A DNA stretch of 64,000 nt from Hofstenia miamia (Eukaryota; Xenacoelomorpha; Acoela; Hofsteniidae). The position numbers and the translations under genes were made by a program. The notes under the pieces are model-generated. The model worked only from the letters and a program-made list of their open reading frames with translations, did no database searches and was not told the origin of the DNA. The stretch spans positions 734,361 to 798,360 of the forward strand of contig CABFPE010000118.1 of assembly GCA_900660155.1 (NCBI GenBank). The letters run 5' to 3'. Shown piece by piece: positions 1 to 12,118 of this stretch. Numbering within the stretch: the stretch's first letter is position 1; every line of letters starts with the position of its first letter.

Positions 1-1962
1 CAAATCGTTTTATTGGCATTTACTGCTTCGCGTAATTTAATTAACGACGTTGGGATTTTCTTAAATTACGTTTGACATTATTAAATATAGTCACATGGAA
101 GTGCACTAAATGATCTTGAAATGTGCATTAATTGGTCTAAGTTTGCTTAGATTTCTTTGAATAATTCGAAAATGTATTACTTCTTTAGTTTTTATCAAAT
201 TCTAAAGATGTTGACGTCGTCAGGGTTTGCAGGCTGAGGTCTATTTTGGAGAAGACATGGGGAAATTTTTGCTTTCAAGCATTCAAAATTGATTTTTTTT
301 TCTTAAATAATAAAGTATATCTTGAACAATTTTAAAAATTTAATATTTAAAGTCGTAAAATGCACATATACGACCAATTTTTGCAATATTTTGACAGTTT
401 TTAAAAAGGATCTGCTATGTAATTCGACACAAAATAGAGATGCACCCCATCTGGATACTTTCCTGCATGCAGGGCTCTCCATTGTATTTGATTAAGAATC
501 TACTATCAATTATGACTACTATTAAAAGTGCTTGTTCGGCAACGTAATAGAAAATTGACGTTTTATTAATACTATTGGCTGAGATAAGGAAAAAATGTTA
601 TTGTCATTAATGTAGAATCACTTTGACTGAAAGTTATTTCTGAATTCCAGTGCCTATAATTTGCACAAAAGTTTTTAATTGACCGACCTTTGGCCTTAAA
701 TTAGATGATATTTACCCAAAATTGAAATATTTTTTCCATTTAATTTTTAACTTTAGAAATTTATGGTAGTATTTTTTAAGTTTGATGTCAAACATTGTAA
801 AACATTTAAAAATCGAAAAAAGCCTTAAAATTGCATGCACAAAAGATTTGCAAAAATTTTTAAATTTTTCTTTTTGATTTTTTTAATATTAAGTTTGCAT
901 GGCTTTAAATATACAATTATTTATATTTAGTTAATTCAAATGTTTTATTCGTATAGTTTAAAATGGTTGATTAAAACTATTATGACGCTTTTATCAATGG
1001 CCACAAGTTGAACACTGGTTAAAAGTAGTTCTCGTCCATGTTTACAGAGGTCCATGGTTATATACATAGAATTATTATATTATCAATATAAAAAGTATAA
1101 TCCTTTATACGAAATAATTACTCCTGTTTCCAAACACTTGAATTGTGTTTTAGAAAATGTTTCCTTTTTTGGAAGTGAACTCTTTAACACTTTGATAGTT
1201 TATAGATATTTGTGCTCGAATATTTTCAAAATTACCAAATTGAATCCGAATATTGCAAGCCAAGCTGTAAAATATTGCATTGCAAATAAATTTTTACTTA
1301 TAGTAAATAAGTTAATAATTTTGTGACTGAAATTATTGAAAGTATTGTATAAGGAAAATTCGGAAAAAAATAATTTCAGATCCTCAAGGTATCCTTAAAA
1401 TATGTTTCATCAATAAAGAATGGGAAAAGAATCTTAGAATTACTCACTACAAAAAGACTTATAGGCTAATGGTTGAAGAGTTTCTGTACTATGAGTAACT
1501 TAGAATTAGTCGCTACTGTAATGAACCAGTTGTGGAGCGATGTTGAGAGCAACTGCAGAGTTGCAGGAATCATCTTCTTTTGAATAGAATACGATTCTTT
1601 TGAAAAATTGGAATCTAGAATCAGAGTACGAATCCCACGGTGTCCTAATTTATACTGTCCTTTATCTATAGAAAATCTATGAATACGTTTCTTAACTCAT
1701 TTACGATGAAGCTGAGAATATAAAATATTCCTGTCATTAAATAGGGTTTGCCTTAAATTTTATGAACATCCAAATGCCTTGCAAAAATTCAAAAAGCGTT
1801 CTTATGAAATATAACAATCCATAATGCACAATTTTAATTAAAGAAAATACATTGCCAGATATGGAAAAATACTATAAATTATGATTCTTGCTGAAAATGG
1901 CTTACAACCTCATTGTAATCTAATTAAAAGCACAAAAATAAAAATTGCGAACAATAATTGAA
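1..1962. other. AT-rich gene-free stretch
   Basis: I see no supported gene, RNA or transposon end here. An open frame of 90 codons at 1054-1326 (+) is rich in I/L/Y/N, as expected from AT-rich DNA, and has no motif or splice context. Confidence 0.6.
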
Positions 1963-2226
1963 TGAAATTCATTATTTTAGGACTTAAGGCCTCAATTACC
2001 GAAGATTCTCATATGTTAGCATAATTGTATTAGGCAATTAAAAATCTCTCACTAACTAATTCTAATGACTATCGGACAAATGGCTGGCATAGTTATGAAC
2101 TTTATCAATAGAAGTTCATGTTGCAATCCATGAGTTAGTTATGGGAATACATACACTAAGTGCAACGTCTGTTGACAACTACCAACATATGTAGTTGCGC
2201 TAAAATTATACATTCACTAACAATAT

Positions 2227-2271
<45 letters not shown>

Positions 2272-3140
2272 ACTATTTCTTGTTCATATCAAAGACTTGT
2301 TAATATGTTAGAACTTCTGTATATATTTGGTTACCAGAAAGTGTTTTTCTGAACAATGCGACTGTTGAAAATTATCACAAAGCATTAAACAATCACTGAG
2401 CTAGACAGAATTTTATGAATTAATACAATTTAATAAGAAAAGATAAGAGGAAAATTGAAAGCAATAGAAACATTATCAATGTCTATGTCTGGTGTTTGTA
2501 GTAAATTCTCCTCGAAAGCTTGGTTTGTAATTGTCTTACTTTCAGAAACAAATCTATAGACAGTAAGAGATTTTAAAATACAGCGAAATTGGAGATTTTA
2601 GGGTTAATATGAGCTGAACAAATAGCTAATTTACTTAAGAGTTAATAAATGCCTAGTTAGGTTGAATAAAGTTCCTCCCACTAAAGTTAATTCAATTTAA
2701 CCAACAAATTCAATTAACCATTCGGATTGCGAAAAATTTCTAACGCTGTTTTAACAAAGTTCAGGCTTTGAGAAATTCGTATTCAATTGAAGGAGGTTCA
2801 ATTTTGCTTTCATGTATGCTAATTCAAATGTAGATTGTACGCTTCCTTGCAAACTCTTTTGTGCATATTATAAGTNTGAAATTCATTATTTTAGGACTTA
2901 AGGCCTCAATTACCGAAGATTCTCATATGTTAGCATAATTGTATTAGGCAATTAAAAATCTCTCACTAACTAATTCTAATGACTATCGGACAAATGGCTG
3001 GCATAGTTATGAACTTTATCAATAGAAGTTCATGTTGCAATCCATGAGTTAGTTATGGGAATACATACACTAAGTGCAACGTCTGTTGACAACTACCAAC
3101 ATATGTAGTTGCGCTAAAATTATACATTCACTAACAATAT

Positions 3141-3185
<45 letters not shown>

Positions 3186-3789
3186 ACTATTTCTTGTTCA
3201 TATCAAAGACTTGTTAATATGTTAGAACTTCTGTATATATTTGGTTACCAGAAAGTGTTTTTCTGAACAATGCGACTGTTGAAAATTATCACAAAGCATT
3301 AAACAATCACTGAGCTAGACAGAATTTTATGAATTAATACAATTTAATAAGAAAAGATAAGAGGAAAATTGAAAGCAATAGAAACATTATCAATGTCTAT
3401 GTCTGGTGTTTGTAGTAAATTCTCCTCGAAAGCTTGGTTTGTAATTGTCTTACTTTCAGAAACAAATCTATAGACAGTAAGAGATTTTAAAATACAGCGA
3501 AATTGGAGATTTTAGGGTTAATATGAGCTGAACAAATAGCTAATTTACTTAAGAGTTAATAAATGCCTAGTTAGGTTGAATAAAGTTCCTCCCACTAAAG
3601 TTAATTCAATTTAACCAACAAATTCAATTAACCATTCGGATTGCGAAAAATTTCTAACGCTGTTTTAACAAAGTTCAGGCTTTGAGAAATTCGTATTCAA
3701 TTGAAGGAGGTTCAATTTTGCTTTCATGTATGCTAATTCAGATGTAGATTGTACGCTTCCTTGCAAACTCTTTTGTGCATATTATAAGT
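1963..3789. repeat. 913-bp direct duplication around a one-base gap (probable assembly artefact)
   Basis: Positions 1963-2875 and 2877-3789 are the same 913-base sequence with one substitution that I could see (caaatg versus cagatg near the end). A single N at 2876 separates them. Each copy carries a (TA)n tract (about 2223-2268 and 3137-3182). Identical length and a junction exactly at the N point to unmerged overlapping contigs or haplotypes. No gene is recognisable in it. Confidence 0.85.
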
Positions 3790-3845
3790 TGTTCAAATAA
3801 ATAATTTCCTGAACCGATTTACCAGCATGTTGTAACAGCTCAACA

Positions 3846-3885
<40 letters not shown>

Positions 3886-4423
3886 ATTTATTTCAAGCAA
3901 TATGCATTATAAGCTAGAGATGTTTGAAAATTATGTGTGCTATAACTTTGGTTAAAAAATTATTAAGATAAGCTCAAAGGAACGTATCGCAATAAGTGCA
4001 GGTATTTCTTAATATTTTTCATTTCATAAATTTCACTGTAGTAATTGGCTGTCTTTTGTTCTATAGTATTTCTGTTTGAGACTTAGTTCAAATGCCCTTA
4101 ACTTCATGGAAAGAACAATTCTAAAAACAAGAGATTGCCTAATCTTCTAATTTATAGTTTTTGATTAATGATTTTAAATTTAAGCATTTTAAGTTGGATC
4201 CGAATATTCAGACATTCAAATATATTTGAAAAGATACATATTCATATTCTACACATAGAGAAACAGTTAAAGTTCTTTGTTGATCTCATGGGCTTGAACA
4301 TAAGGTATAGATAGAATTCAAATATTTTTTAAAAAATCAGCCTCATAAATACGTCTTAGTAGAAATTTTCTAAATTACATTCAAATATGCTAGCCAGGTG
4401 TCATGTACATACCTTAAGATTTA
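3790..4423. other. Gene-free stretch with a TA microsatellite
   Basis: Non-coding AT-rich sequence. A (TA)n tract lies at about 3849-3875. Nothing else recognisable. Confidence 0.5.
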
Positions 4424-4512
4424 CAAATGTTCTAATAGGCTGAGAAAAATTCCTTTAAAATGTGGAAAAACACTTTGTTCTCTCAAAAAGACACCAGAAT
4501 CTTTAAGGTTAT
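4424..4512 (+). repeat. Fragment of a dispersed hAT-like repeat family
   Basis: This stretch (aataggctgagaaaa, then atgtggaaaaac, then a C/T-rich tail) aligns by eye with the 3' parts of the copies at 13950-14312 and 25701-26312. The latter is bounded by hAT-type terminal repeats, so this is probably a truncated relic of the same element. Confidence 0.5.
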
Positions 4513-5219
4513 GTGCTTTCAAAAATATTGTATCATAATATTATATACCACTATGTACACCATTAAAGAACAATAAAAAACTTTTCTGACAACCATGTTT
4601 ACTAAAAAAATATAATATGTTAATGTAGACTTATATAAACAGGGGAATTGTGTTATCACTATTTTATCTTGTTTCCAACAATCCTGACAGTATTCTGCCT
4701 AATAATAAAAGTGGAACACCAAATCTAAAATGATAAAAAGTTCTATTCATTTTGGAGAATGTTTTATTTAGCGTAGTGATTACTCCGCATTTGGAGATGA
4801 ACTCAATAAACTCAATTGGTCCAAAAGGAATTGACAATACAGCTGAGATTATTTGAAGCGCAGGTGTCATCTTTGATGGAAGACGCAATTGAGTATTAAT
4901 TATGAACTGAAATATTTGATTCTACTCCGAAAAACTATTTAACCGGAAACTAAATTTAATACAATTCTGCTCTATCGACCCATAATACAATTTTTGTTGC
5001 TCTATTATAACTTAAGATGCTAGAAAAAGCAACTTAAGCAATAAGGTTTCACACAGTTTAAATATTCGCAAATACTTCAGTCCGGATATTCAAATAGTTT
5101 TTTTTGTCGAATACCCAATACTAGTTGAAATAGTTGTAGATAACACTCTTGCTCAATGCCATGTTATTTTATTTTAAAGTAGTGCCTCCAGTCATCATCA
5201 ATACAAAACAATGATGGTA
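4513..5219. other. Gene-free stretch
   Basis: An open frame of 74 codons on the minus strand (4664-4888) has no recognisable motif. I see no transposon ends. Confidence 0.45.
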
Positions 5220-5296
5220 ATAAATCATAATAATTATAATACTAAAAATAATATTAATAATAATAATAATAACAATAATAATAATAATAATAACAA
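5220..5296. repeat. (TAA)n microsatellite, 5' flank of the Dong/R4-like element
   Basis: An imperfect TAA/AAT tract that ends exactly where higher-GC retrotransposon sequence begins (aacaagggcccc). A matching TAA tract follows the element's 3' end at 7164-7183. TAA repeats are the known insertion target of Dong elements. Confidence 0.8.
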
Positions 5297-5438
5297 GGGC
5301 CCCAGTGGTCAAGGGGTAGAACGCGAAACTGGGACCGCGAAGACAGAGGAGAGGCTTGCAGGACAAGTGCGAAAGTTGCAGTTGGATGAGAGTAAGGGGA
5401 AAAAGAGAGTTTAACAGGCTAAGCAAAGGGATGATGAA

Positions 5439-6045
5439 GTGATAGACGTTGTGACAGAAGTGGCGGAAGCAGCAGAACCAGTGGGCGCAGAAACTGAAGC
5501 AGCAATCAAGGAAAAGATGGAGGAAGAAATAGGTGAGAGAACTAGGTTGCCAATTCCAAGAGGAATTAAGAAAATCAAACTAGTAGTAGAAACAGCAAAG
5601 GTTAACAATGTATTAGAAAGGATAGATGCTAGGAGTGTCACAGAGATAAACAGGTTAGTGCATGCAGGCGCACGGAAGGGCTGAAGAATATAGGCATGGA
5701 CATAAAGAAAAAATACGACAAAAAGATAAGGGAGACAGAAAGCCAGCATGGGAGAGAAAAATTGAGAATAAAGTGGCAAAGATTAGGCAGCAAATAGGGA
5801 AGATCAGGACAAGTAAGACGATACAGGACAGGTGCAGGGTAGGTAGGGGGAAGACCATAGAAACTGCAAGAGAAGAGCTTAGGCAGAGATTAGTTGTAGA
5901 AGCTGAGAAACTGAGAAAATATAGGGCAATGGCAAAGCAGGCAAGAGACAATATTAAGCTTGAGACTCAAGAAGGAAGATTTTACAAAGAACTAGATGCA
6001 GGAAAAAAGATAGAGAGTGTTCAGATGCAGAAGGCATTTGGCTAA
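5439..6045 (+). pseudogene. N-terminal region of the Dong/R4-like ORF
   Basis: Two overlapping open stretches (5439-5684 and 5662-6045) in different frames give an E/K/R-rich, coiled-coil-like protein. Recognisable family landmarks are a segment about inter-element arginine-asparagine pairs (RSVTEINRLVHAGA) followed by PAWERKIENKVAKIRQQIGK and a long charged helix (EELRQRLVVEAEKLRKYRAM). These match the spacer that precedes the RT in R4-type elements. A frameshift lies near 5680, and a stop at 6043-6045 separates this part from the RT start. Confidence 0.65.
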
Positions 6046-6061
6046 GAAGAAGAAGTAATCA

Positions 6062-6489
6062 CAACTGCAAAGCTGAAGGAGGCTCTAAAGAAGATGAAGA
6101 ACTGGATGGCGCCAGGCAGAGATGAGGTACATGGGTATTTTCTGAAGAAGTTCACAAGTGTTCATGAGAGACTAGCAGTAGCATTGGAGAAGTGTGTGGT
6201 GAGTGGAACCCAAAGAATGGTAGTGAAGCAATCAACTTCAGGCCAAAAACATGTCTGCCAACAACTTGGAAATTGCTAAGTTCTGTAATTTCAAGTAGGC
6301 TGGCATGTTACTTAGAACAGAACAGGTTGTTACCAGAGGATGAAAAGATCAGTTGTAAATAATAGACAAGGCAGTAGTGGAGAATTATAGAAGAAGGAAG
6401 ACAAACTTAGCAATGGCATGGATAGACTACAGGAAGGCGGATGACAGCATATCACAAAGATGGGTATTGAGGACGCTAGAGGCCAAAGG
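6062..6489 (+). pseudogene. Reverse transcriptase N-terminal fragment (Dong/R4-like)
   Basis: The frame at 6094-6279 reads KNWMAPGRDEVHGYFLKKF, the conserved 'W.APG.D...' entry to LINE RTs. Reading on across frameshifts gives sequence resembling the NYRP...LPT.WKLL box, then LEQNRLLPEDEKISC, then AMAWIDYRKADDSISQRWVL around 6415-6465, which corresponds to the RT 'D.RKAYD' motif. Downstream palm motifs are not found before the N at 6490. At least three frameshifts or stops break this part. Confidence 0.65.
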
Positions 6490-6490
6490 N

Positions 6491-7166
6491 AGCAACCTAG
6501 AGGATCCCTACTAGAGGTCACTAAGGAGCTAGGGAAGATAAGAACTGAGAGTGAAGGAAAGAAGGTATACCAGAGTACGATGGAATCAGAGAGACAAACA
6601 CGGTATAGGCAGAAGGCAATGCATGGAGAATACTGGAGGAACACAGAAAAGTGTGACAGAGAAGAGAGCAACAAGTGGTTAAAGAAGGCAGGACTGAAGA
6701 GAGAAACAGAAGCACTAATAATGGCAGCACAGGAGCAAGCAATAAGAACAAACTGGGTGAAGAAGCATATAGACAGAAGAGTAGAAGTAAGTGATAAGTG
6801 TAGGCTATGTAAGAAAGAGGCGGAGACAGTAGACCATCTGATAGCAGGGTGTGAGAAGTTGGCACAGAATGACAAGGCGGGAAGAATGGTTCACTTGAGT
6901 TTGAGCAGGCAGCACAAGCCACAGGGCGTCATAGAAAATGAGAAGGTTAAGATACTGTGGGACTTCAACATATAGACAAGCAAGCTGATAGAACCACGGA
7001 GGCCAGACATAGGAGTTGTGGACAAAGAGAAAAGATTGGGAACACTGATAGACACAGCAGTACCAAAGGACAGGAATGTAGAAAGCAAGGATTTGGCAGA
7101 GGAAATAGAAAGGCTGTGAGTAAGAAGCATAAAAGACACTTAGAGGAGTTTGGAGTACCAAAGTAA
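6491..7166 (+). pseudogene. C-terminal zinc finger and restriction-like endonuclease domain (Dong/R4-like)
   Basis: The open frame at 6460-6975 contains ALIMAAQEQAIRTNWVKKHI, then a CRLCKKEAETVDHLIAGC zinc motif (CxxC-x7-H-x4-C), then KVKILWDFNI just before a stop at 6973. In the following frame the sequence continues as PRRPDIGVVDKEKR...LIDTAVPKD. That is the R-x-PD...D catalytic arrangement of the restriction-like endonuclease found at the C-terminus of R2/R4/NeSL LINEs. The enzyme nicks the chromosomal target for target-primed reverse transcription. The frame ends directly in the 3' TAA tract. Confidence 0.75.
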
Positions 7167-7183
7167 TAATAATAACAATAATT
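7164..7183. repeat. (TAA)n tract at the 3' end of the Dong/R4-like element
   Basis: Imperfect TAA/CAA repeat directly following the element. It also adjoins the 3' end of a minus-strand LINE (7190-8420), so it may have begun as that LINE's microsatellite tail. Confidence 0.6.
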
Positions 7184-7189
7184 CATTTG

Positions 7190-8420
7190 AATCAGAAAGA
7201 AAACATCTGATAATCTTAATAATTTAAAAAATAAAAAACGGTTAGTTAATATTTTTAAAATTCGATCAGGACAGAAATTTGTATATTTATTTCTTGTATT
7301 ACGACCTGAACGTGGTTTCCCACCGACAAACAGCATATAGTTCTAGTTTGGGAATTATTCCTCTTTAAATATGATTATTATTGCTGGTTATTTTGTCATA
7401 TAACTTTGCTATCCATCTCCAAAATGCAACCCTTTATTGGTACATAACAATCCAATAATCCCATTTTTGTGCTTTGCGTTGGAGGGATCCATCGCATGTA
7501 GTTAGTATTGGAAACAAACTCCACACCTTCTCATGCAATAGCTTATATGAAGGAAAATCATTGTTCTATATAGATCATTCAAGTTTTCGGAGCTATAATT
7601 AAAGTGCTTCGTCATTAGTAGAGGAAAAACAATTATCTTAAGTCTATTAACGGGTCTATAAAATCTGAGGTCATCGAACGAGATAACTACAAGGACAACA
7701 ACATTGCTTTTATGGTGAATTCCAAAAATATTTAGCATCTTTTCAAATTGAAAGCAGGGTTCTGCAGATTTGCTTGTATTGAAAAACATATTATTCAAAC
7801 TACACCAATGACATAAGTTCATTAATTATAGTTTCAGTGTGATCAGGGCATACATAGAAACCGGAATAATGCAATTGATTTCATCCGCATATTTAAGCAA
7901 ATAACCATAGTTAAAAGAGATTTGCATTTCATCATATAATAATTTAAACACCACGGTTAGTAATCCTGAGTAATCCCATATCGACACATTGCTACCTTTC
8001 TCGTAGAAAATCAGAAAGAATGTTAATTTTGATCAGGTATAACTTCAACTATTGTTTCTACAATCCGGTGCCTTAGAGCACGATCAAATGCCTTGCTTGC
8101 TAAGATCAAGAGTAAATATTCTCACATAGTGTAAATTTCGTTGTGATTTTTTGGAAATATTAATGATTTTCATATGAGCGCACTCTGTAAGGCAAACTTT
8201 ACTGAAACCAAATTTGTTAAATTTAAGTGACTTATTGCACTTGCCAGTTATTAATGTGTTAAAGATTAATCTCTCGAAAATTCTAGAAATAATTATGGTA
8301 ATGGATCCAACATGGAGAAGGCCTAATGATTTAATCTTTGCCTTTTTTGGAATTGGAACTACACCAGAAATTTTAAAATTGTTTGGATACGTGTTTTTCT
8401 TGATACTGAGATTAAAAGCA
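7190..8420 (-). pseudogene. Decayed LINE reverse transcriptase (Jockey-superfamily type)
   Basis: Minus-strand reading from about 8420 gives, across frameshifts, FKISGVVPIPKKAKIKS, then SRIFERLIFNTLI, then KFNKFGFSKVCLTE, then FTLDLSKQ. This corresponds to the order 'K..ViPIPKK', 'iSkifErliy', 'QFGFr...ST', 'DLSKAFD' of LINE RTs. Further down are a YADEINC-like remnant of the catalytic YADD box, LCHWCSLNNMFFNTSKSA (the 'L..WC..N.L..N..Kt' region) and a C-terminal segment with TRNKYTNF...LLRLSDVFF. Several stops and frameshifts make it a pseudogene. Its 3' end abuts the TAA tract used by the Dong-like element. Confidence 0.65.
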
Positions 8421-8697
8421 TAGGTTAAAATTTCAGCTAAATTATGTGTGTTATTATTAATTAACCAATAAGGAATACCGTGATATAGAGCCAGGTTTCA
8501 GTAATATAAGATAAATCGATTTTACTGTTTGAGACATTGTCTCTCTTGATTAATCTCAGAGGCTGATAAGTCAAGAGAAATAACAATCCGTTTTGTATAT
8601 GATTTCAATTTTGTATTAAGATTTATAAATAAAAATGAACAATAATGTAATTGTGATAAACAAAATGCATACAATAGCTGAACGTGATATGCATTAA

Positions 8698-8751
<54 letters not shown>

Positions 8752-9384
8752 ATCTTAAATGTAGATTATGATACCGTAGCAAGGCCTTGTACGTTGTACC
8801 GTAGCAAGAAAATAGTTTTCATTACCCGTTATACAGTCATTACTAATGAGCGACAGATATGAGATTAAATGGTGCTTGCTAGTAAGTGAGTTATTTGAAG
8901 CCATTAATGTTAGTTAAGTAAGATGAACAACAAGAGAAAGTAGTTGAATTAAAAATTGAATCTTACCTTTTTCAAAACAATGGACTAATTACATCTATTA
9001 ATTAGGCCCAAACATTAAACTTATATTGAATAATTACAACGGTACAATATTGACCTACACTCTTAAAAATAATCCGATTCAACACTACAATAAGTACAGT
9101 AAGCAAACAGTCCATCAACTATCGGAGTAGAGACTTACACACTGATATAAAGGAAGGATTAGGGTAGCTGTGATTTGATTTCATCCAAGCTTCGAAGAAT
9201 AATACAAGCGAATTTGTAGATGATTTTCAAAAATCAGCAAGTGATTTAAAGCTTCTAAGAAATATTGACATTAGTATCAAATCACAAGCTTAAAAATAGC
9301 ATTATTGAATATGAAAATGGTGAAGATAGTGATTAATTTGTAAAATTTTTAATAATTACATACATATTAATGAAGAATAAAGTA
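8421..9384. other. Gene-free stretch with a TAA microsatellite
   Basis: A perfect (AAT)n tract lies at about 8698-8747; the poly-tyrosine frame it produces on the minus strand is not a gene. The rest is AT-rich and unassigned. Confidence 0.55.
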
Positions 9385-9386
9385 TA

Positions 9387-10245
9387 CAGCTGCGGCAAAA
9401 AGTTTAGCAAAACCCACTAATTTTATTAAATCAAGAAGTATATGATGGATATATATGGAATAGAACAATCCCGATCCTCGAAGCATATGTGATCTACATT
9501 TTGTTTATAATGATTATGAATATATTCTTATAATAATGCGTCATCATTGATTTTGATAAATCAGTTGAATTTGGGTACTAATCTGAATTTGATGCTTAAT
9601 TCTTATCATCTGATTTCTCATATTGACATACGTCACTCACTTCTATTTATAGCAGTGACGCAAGCTGCATCCTTTCTCAATCCTTGAAATCAATCTTCCA
9701 ATCAAATTGTACGTTTCTGTCTTCAGCAAAGTATAAGTGAGTGCGGTTATTCCAAGTCAACAATTGGAAAGATACCTGAACTATCACGAGGGAAGCATGC
9801 CCCAGTATCTATACTTCATTTCAATGGATTCAAATTTTCAACTTGTATTTGGCTGGCCTAGAAATTCACCGGATATGAACTGTATTGAACGCTGTTGAAG
9901 TCAGTTAAAAATGAAACTACAAAAATATCACTCTTCATCTTATGAGACATTATCTGCGCATGTGAAGCAGCTTTGGATTACAGAGATAGCTCCATGCCTC
10001 ATCGCATTTCGTCGTGTTTAGCAGCCAGAGGATTACATACATCCTACCTTTTCCTATACATTATCTCCATGTAAGAATGTGATTTATACTGACCAATTCT
10101 CATATACATTAATTGTTTTCATGTACATATGTATTATTTACATGTACCAGTGTGATTTATGCTGTGAAACTCTCATTAAGGTTGTTTACAAAATTTTCAA
10201 TGAAAAAATTTGAATCAGGTGTTGCTAAACTTTTTGCCGCAACTC
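9387..10245 (+). mobile_element. Decayed Tc1-family DNA transposon
   Basis: The ends are inverted: cagctgcggcaaaaagttta at 9387 and, reversed, gagttgcggcaaaaagttta ending at 10245. TA dinucleotides flank both sides (9385-9386 and 10246-10247), as expected for Tc1/mariner. Near 9855-9910 the plus strand reads W-P-R-N-S-P-D-M-N-C-I-E-R-C-stop-S-Q-L-K, the Tc1 transposase 'WP..SPDLNPIE..W..LK' block that holds the last catalytic acidic residue, here with a stop in place of the tryptophan. At about 860 bp the copy is shorter than full-length Tc1 elements (about 1.3-1.6 kb), so it is internally deleted and not functional. Confidence 0.8.
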
Positions 10246-10247
10246 TA

Positions 10248-12118
10248 CATAAAATCCTTCTTATTTACAAATGTTTTGTATTTAAATATTCCAAACATTT
10301 TTAAACAGTTTCCTGTGGACATTTGCGGCACAATAATTTTTTTCTTTGGTGTGGTGTGTGACTTCGGTGTGGCAATACTTCAAACAATTTACTAGAAGCC
10401 GTCTTCACACGTCTGTAAATGGAATACCTTGTCACTTCATTTTCAGTTCATTTACTATTTAATGTCATTAACAGAAGATATATACAAGTTTCTGGAATGT
10501 TCTATTTGAAGTTTGAAGCTCTTTGGACTTAGAGGACTAAGAATGAAATTTTTGCCTTTACACTGGTTGAGTGTGGTTGAGATAGCTTCTTCAGTTCCAT
10601 CATAAAAGTTTTCTTCTGATGTCTATGACATCCGCAAGCTTGACAACTTTGAGATCAGGTTCTTGAAACTATAAATCATTAGAGAACAGATTGAAGCTGT
10701 GAGTGCCCAAAAGTGTTCCCTATGGAACACACTGTTATGGTCTATTAAATGAACATGTGGAATTATTGTTGTTTAGTGCTATTCTATTTAAGAATTAAAC
10801 TTAATTTTTTCAGTTATATAAACTAGCTATCTGCGCTTAAATCACTTGGAAGACAATTACTGAAAATATTTATTTTGAGATTGTTCATCTCTCGCTGAGG
10901 AGAATGACTATCATCTTTGTCATTGCATTGGACAACAAACATTAGGTTAAATAAAAGAAACATTTTCTTTATTTGAATTCCTTGTCCCTATGTTTGTTTT
11001 GTTTCTTTTCATTAATAAAAAAACCCGCAACTTTTTATCCAGGTATCAAATTATCTGTGTTCCACCAGAGGCAACTTTTTCACATCGTATTTTTTAGTCA
11101 TGCATATTTTTATGGACCCTACAATAAATATACACTTGAAAAGCAAGATGAAGACTTTTACACATAAAATTTATGGCCTTAATGAATCAGCGAAAATTCT
11201 AATATTCTATTAAAAAATTTACATTTTATCAGAAAAATATACTTGAAAAATTCAGCGATGCGAAACGATCAAGCATACAAATATTTGTTGCCTTGATAAA
11301 GTTAAAATATGTTTTGTTTCATATTTGAAAAATGAAATTTCTTACTCCCTTTATGATTGATTCCTGTAAGAATGTTCACCATTTGAAAGAATAATTTTTC
11401 AATTTCATACACAATTTCAAGATCTAACAATCACTTGCTTATATTTTCCAGAGTTCAAAACCATTTTATTACTAACTTCTCACGTCCTTTCTTATCACGA
11501 TTAAATAAATAGAAAACACTCAATTTACTTAATCATATAAAGTGCAGATATTACCACTGCCTATTACAAAATAATGAACAATAAACCAGCGGTATTCCTA
11601 GTATTAAAACAAGTACTATATGGCGTTTTACTCTTAATTTCAGTAAATGCTTTCATGAAAATATATTTGAGAGCTGGGGTGATTGTGAGTATATGAAAAT
11701 AGTTGTGCGAGTGCCCATTTGGGTTGGATGTGGGTCGGAATTCGTCAATTTCTTTACACTAAGCAAACTGAAATATTTGAGTATATTTTATTGCCCTATA
11801 CTTAATGCAGATATATTTCGAATTTCAGAAATATTTTGTATACAAGTAGGGTATTCAAAGAAGTCTTTCCACGACCAGGGCTACTTTTAATTATAGTATG
11901 ATTAAAAAATAAAAGTGATTATTAACTATTTAAAACTAATATATCTAAAAAAAATATAACTGAAGATGTTATTCATTTTTACTTAGATAATCTTTGTTAG
12001 TTTATATAAATATTTAATGCATAATGACGCATAAAAGTTGCCACTATCATATAAAATATTAACAAGTGCAACGCATTTTCGTAAAACTAGTGCATAAAAT
12101 TGAATTTTATTAGTGTAA
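10248..12118. other. Gene-free stretch
   Basis: Small open frames at 10973-11167 and 11693-11890 (+) and 11983-12213 (-) have no motif or splice context that I can support. No transposon ends seen. Confidence 0.45.

Larger units (their letters stand above)
5297..7163 (+). mobile_element. Dong/R4-like non-LTR retrotransposon, RT core missing
   Basis: A purine-rich, higher-GC block of about 1.87 kb between two TAA tracts. In order on the plus strand it encodes: a basic/acidic N-terminal region; the start of a reverse transcriptase; after the N at 6490, a C-terminal CxxC...H...C zinc motif; and a restriction-like endonuclease domain. This arrangement belongs to the R2/R4/NeSL superfamily of site-specific LINEs, and TAA flanks are the signature of Dong. 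The reading frame is broken by several frameshifts and stops, so the copy is dead as assembled. Most of the RT palm, including the catalytic [FY]ADD box, is absent at the N, so the loss may be an assembly gap rather than a true deletion. The exact clade needs a phylogeny. Confidence 0.8.

Noticed and set aside
1054-1326. 90-codon open frame (+)
   Set aside because: AT-driven residues, no motif, no splice or start context.
5169-5426. Isoleucine-rich and asparagine-rich frames across the TAA tract
   Set aside because: They are translations of the microsatellite.
6330-7336. Several long minus-strand frames (serine/leucine/cysteine-rich)
   Set aside because: Antisense to the Dong/R4-like coding sequence, whose plus-strand motifs are recognisable; the minus frames have none.
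8522-8782. Poly-tyrosine frame (-)
   Set aside because: Read through the (TAA)n tract.
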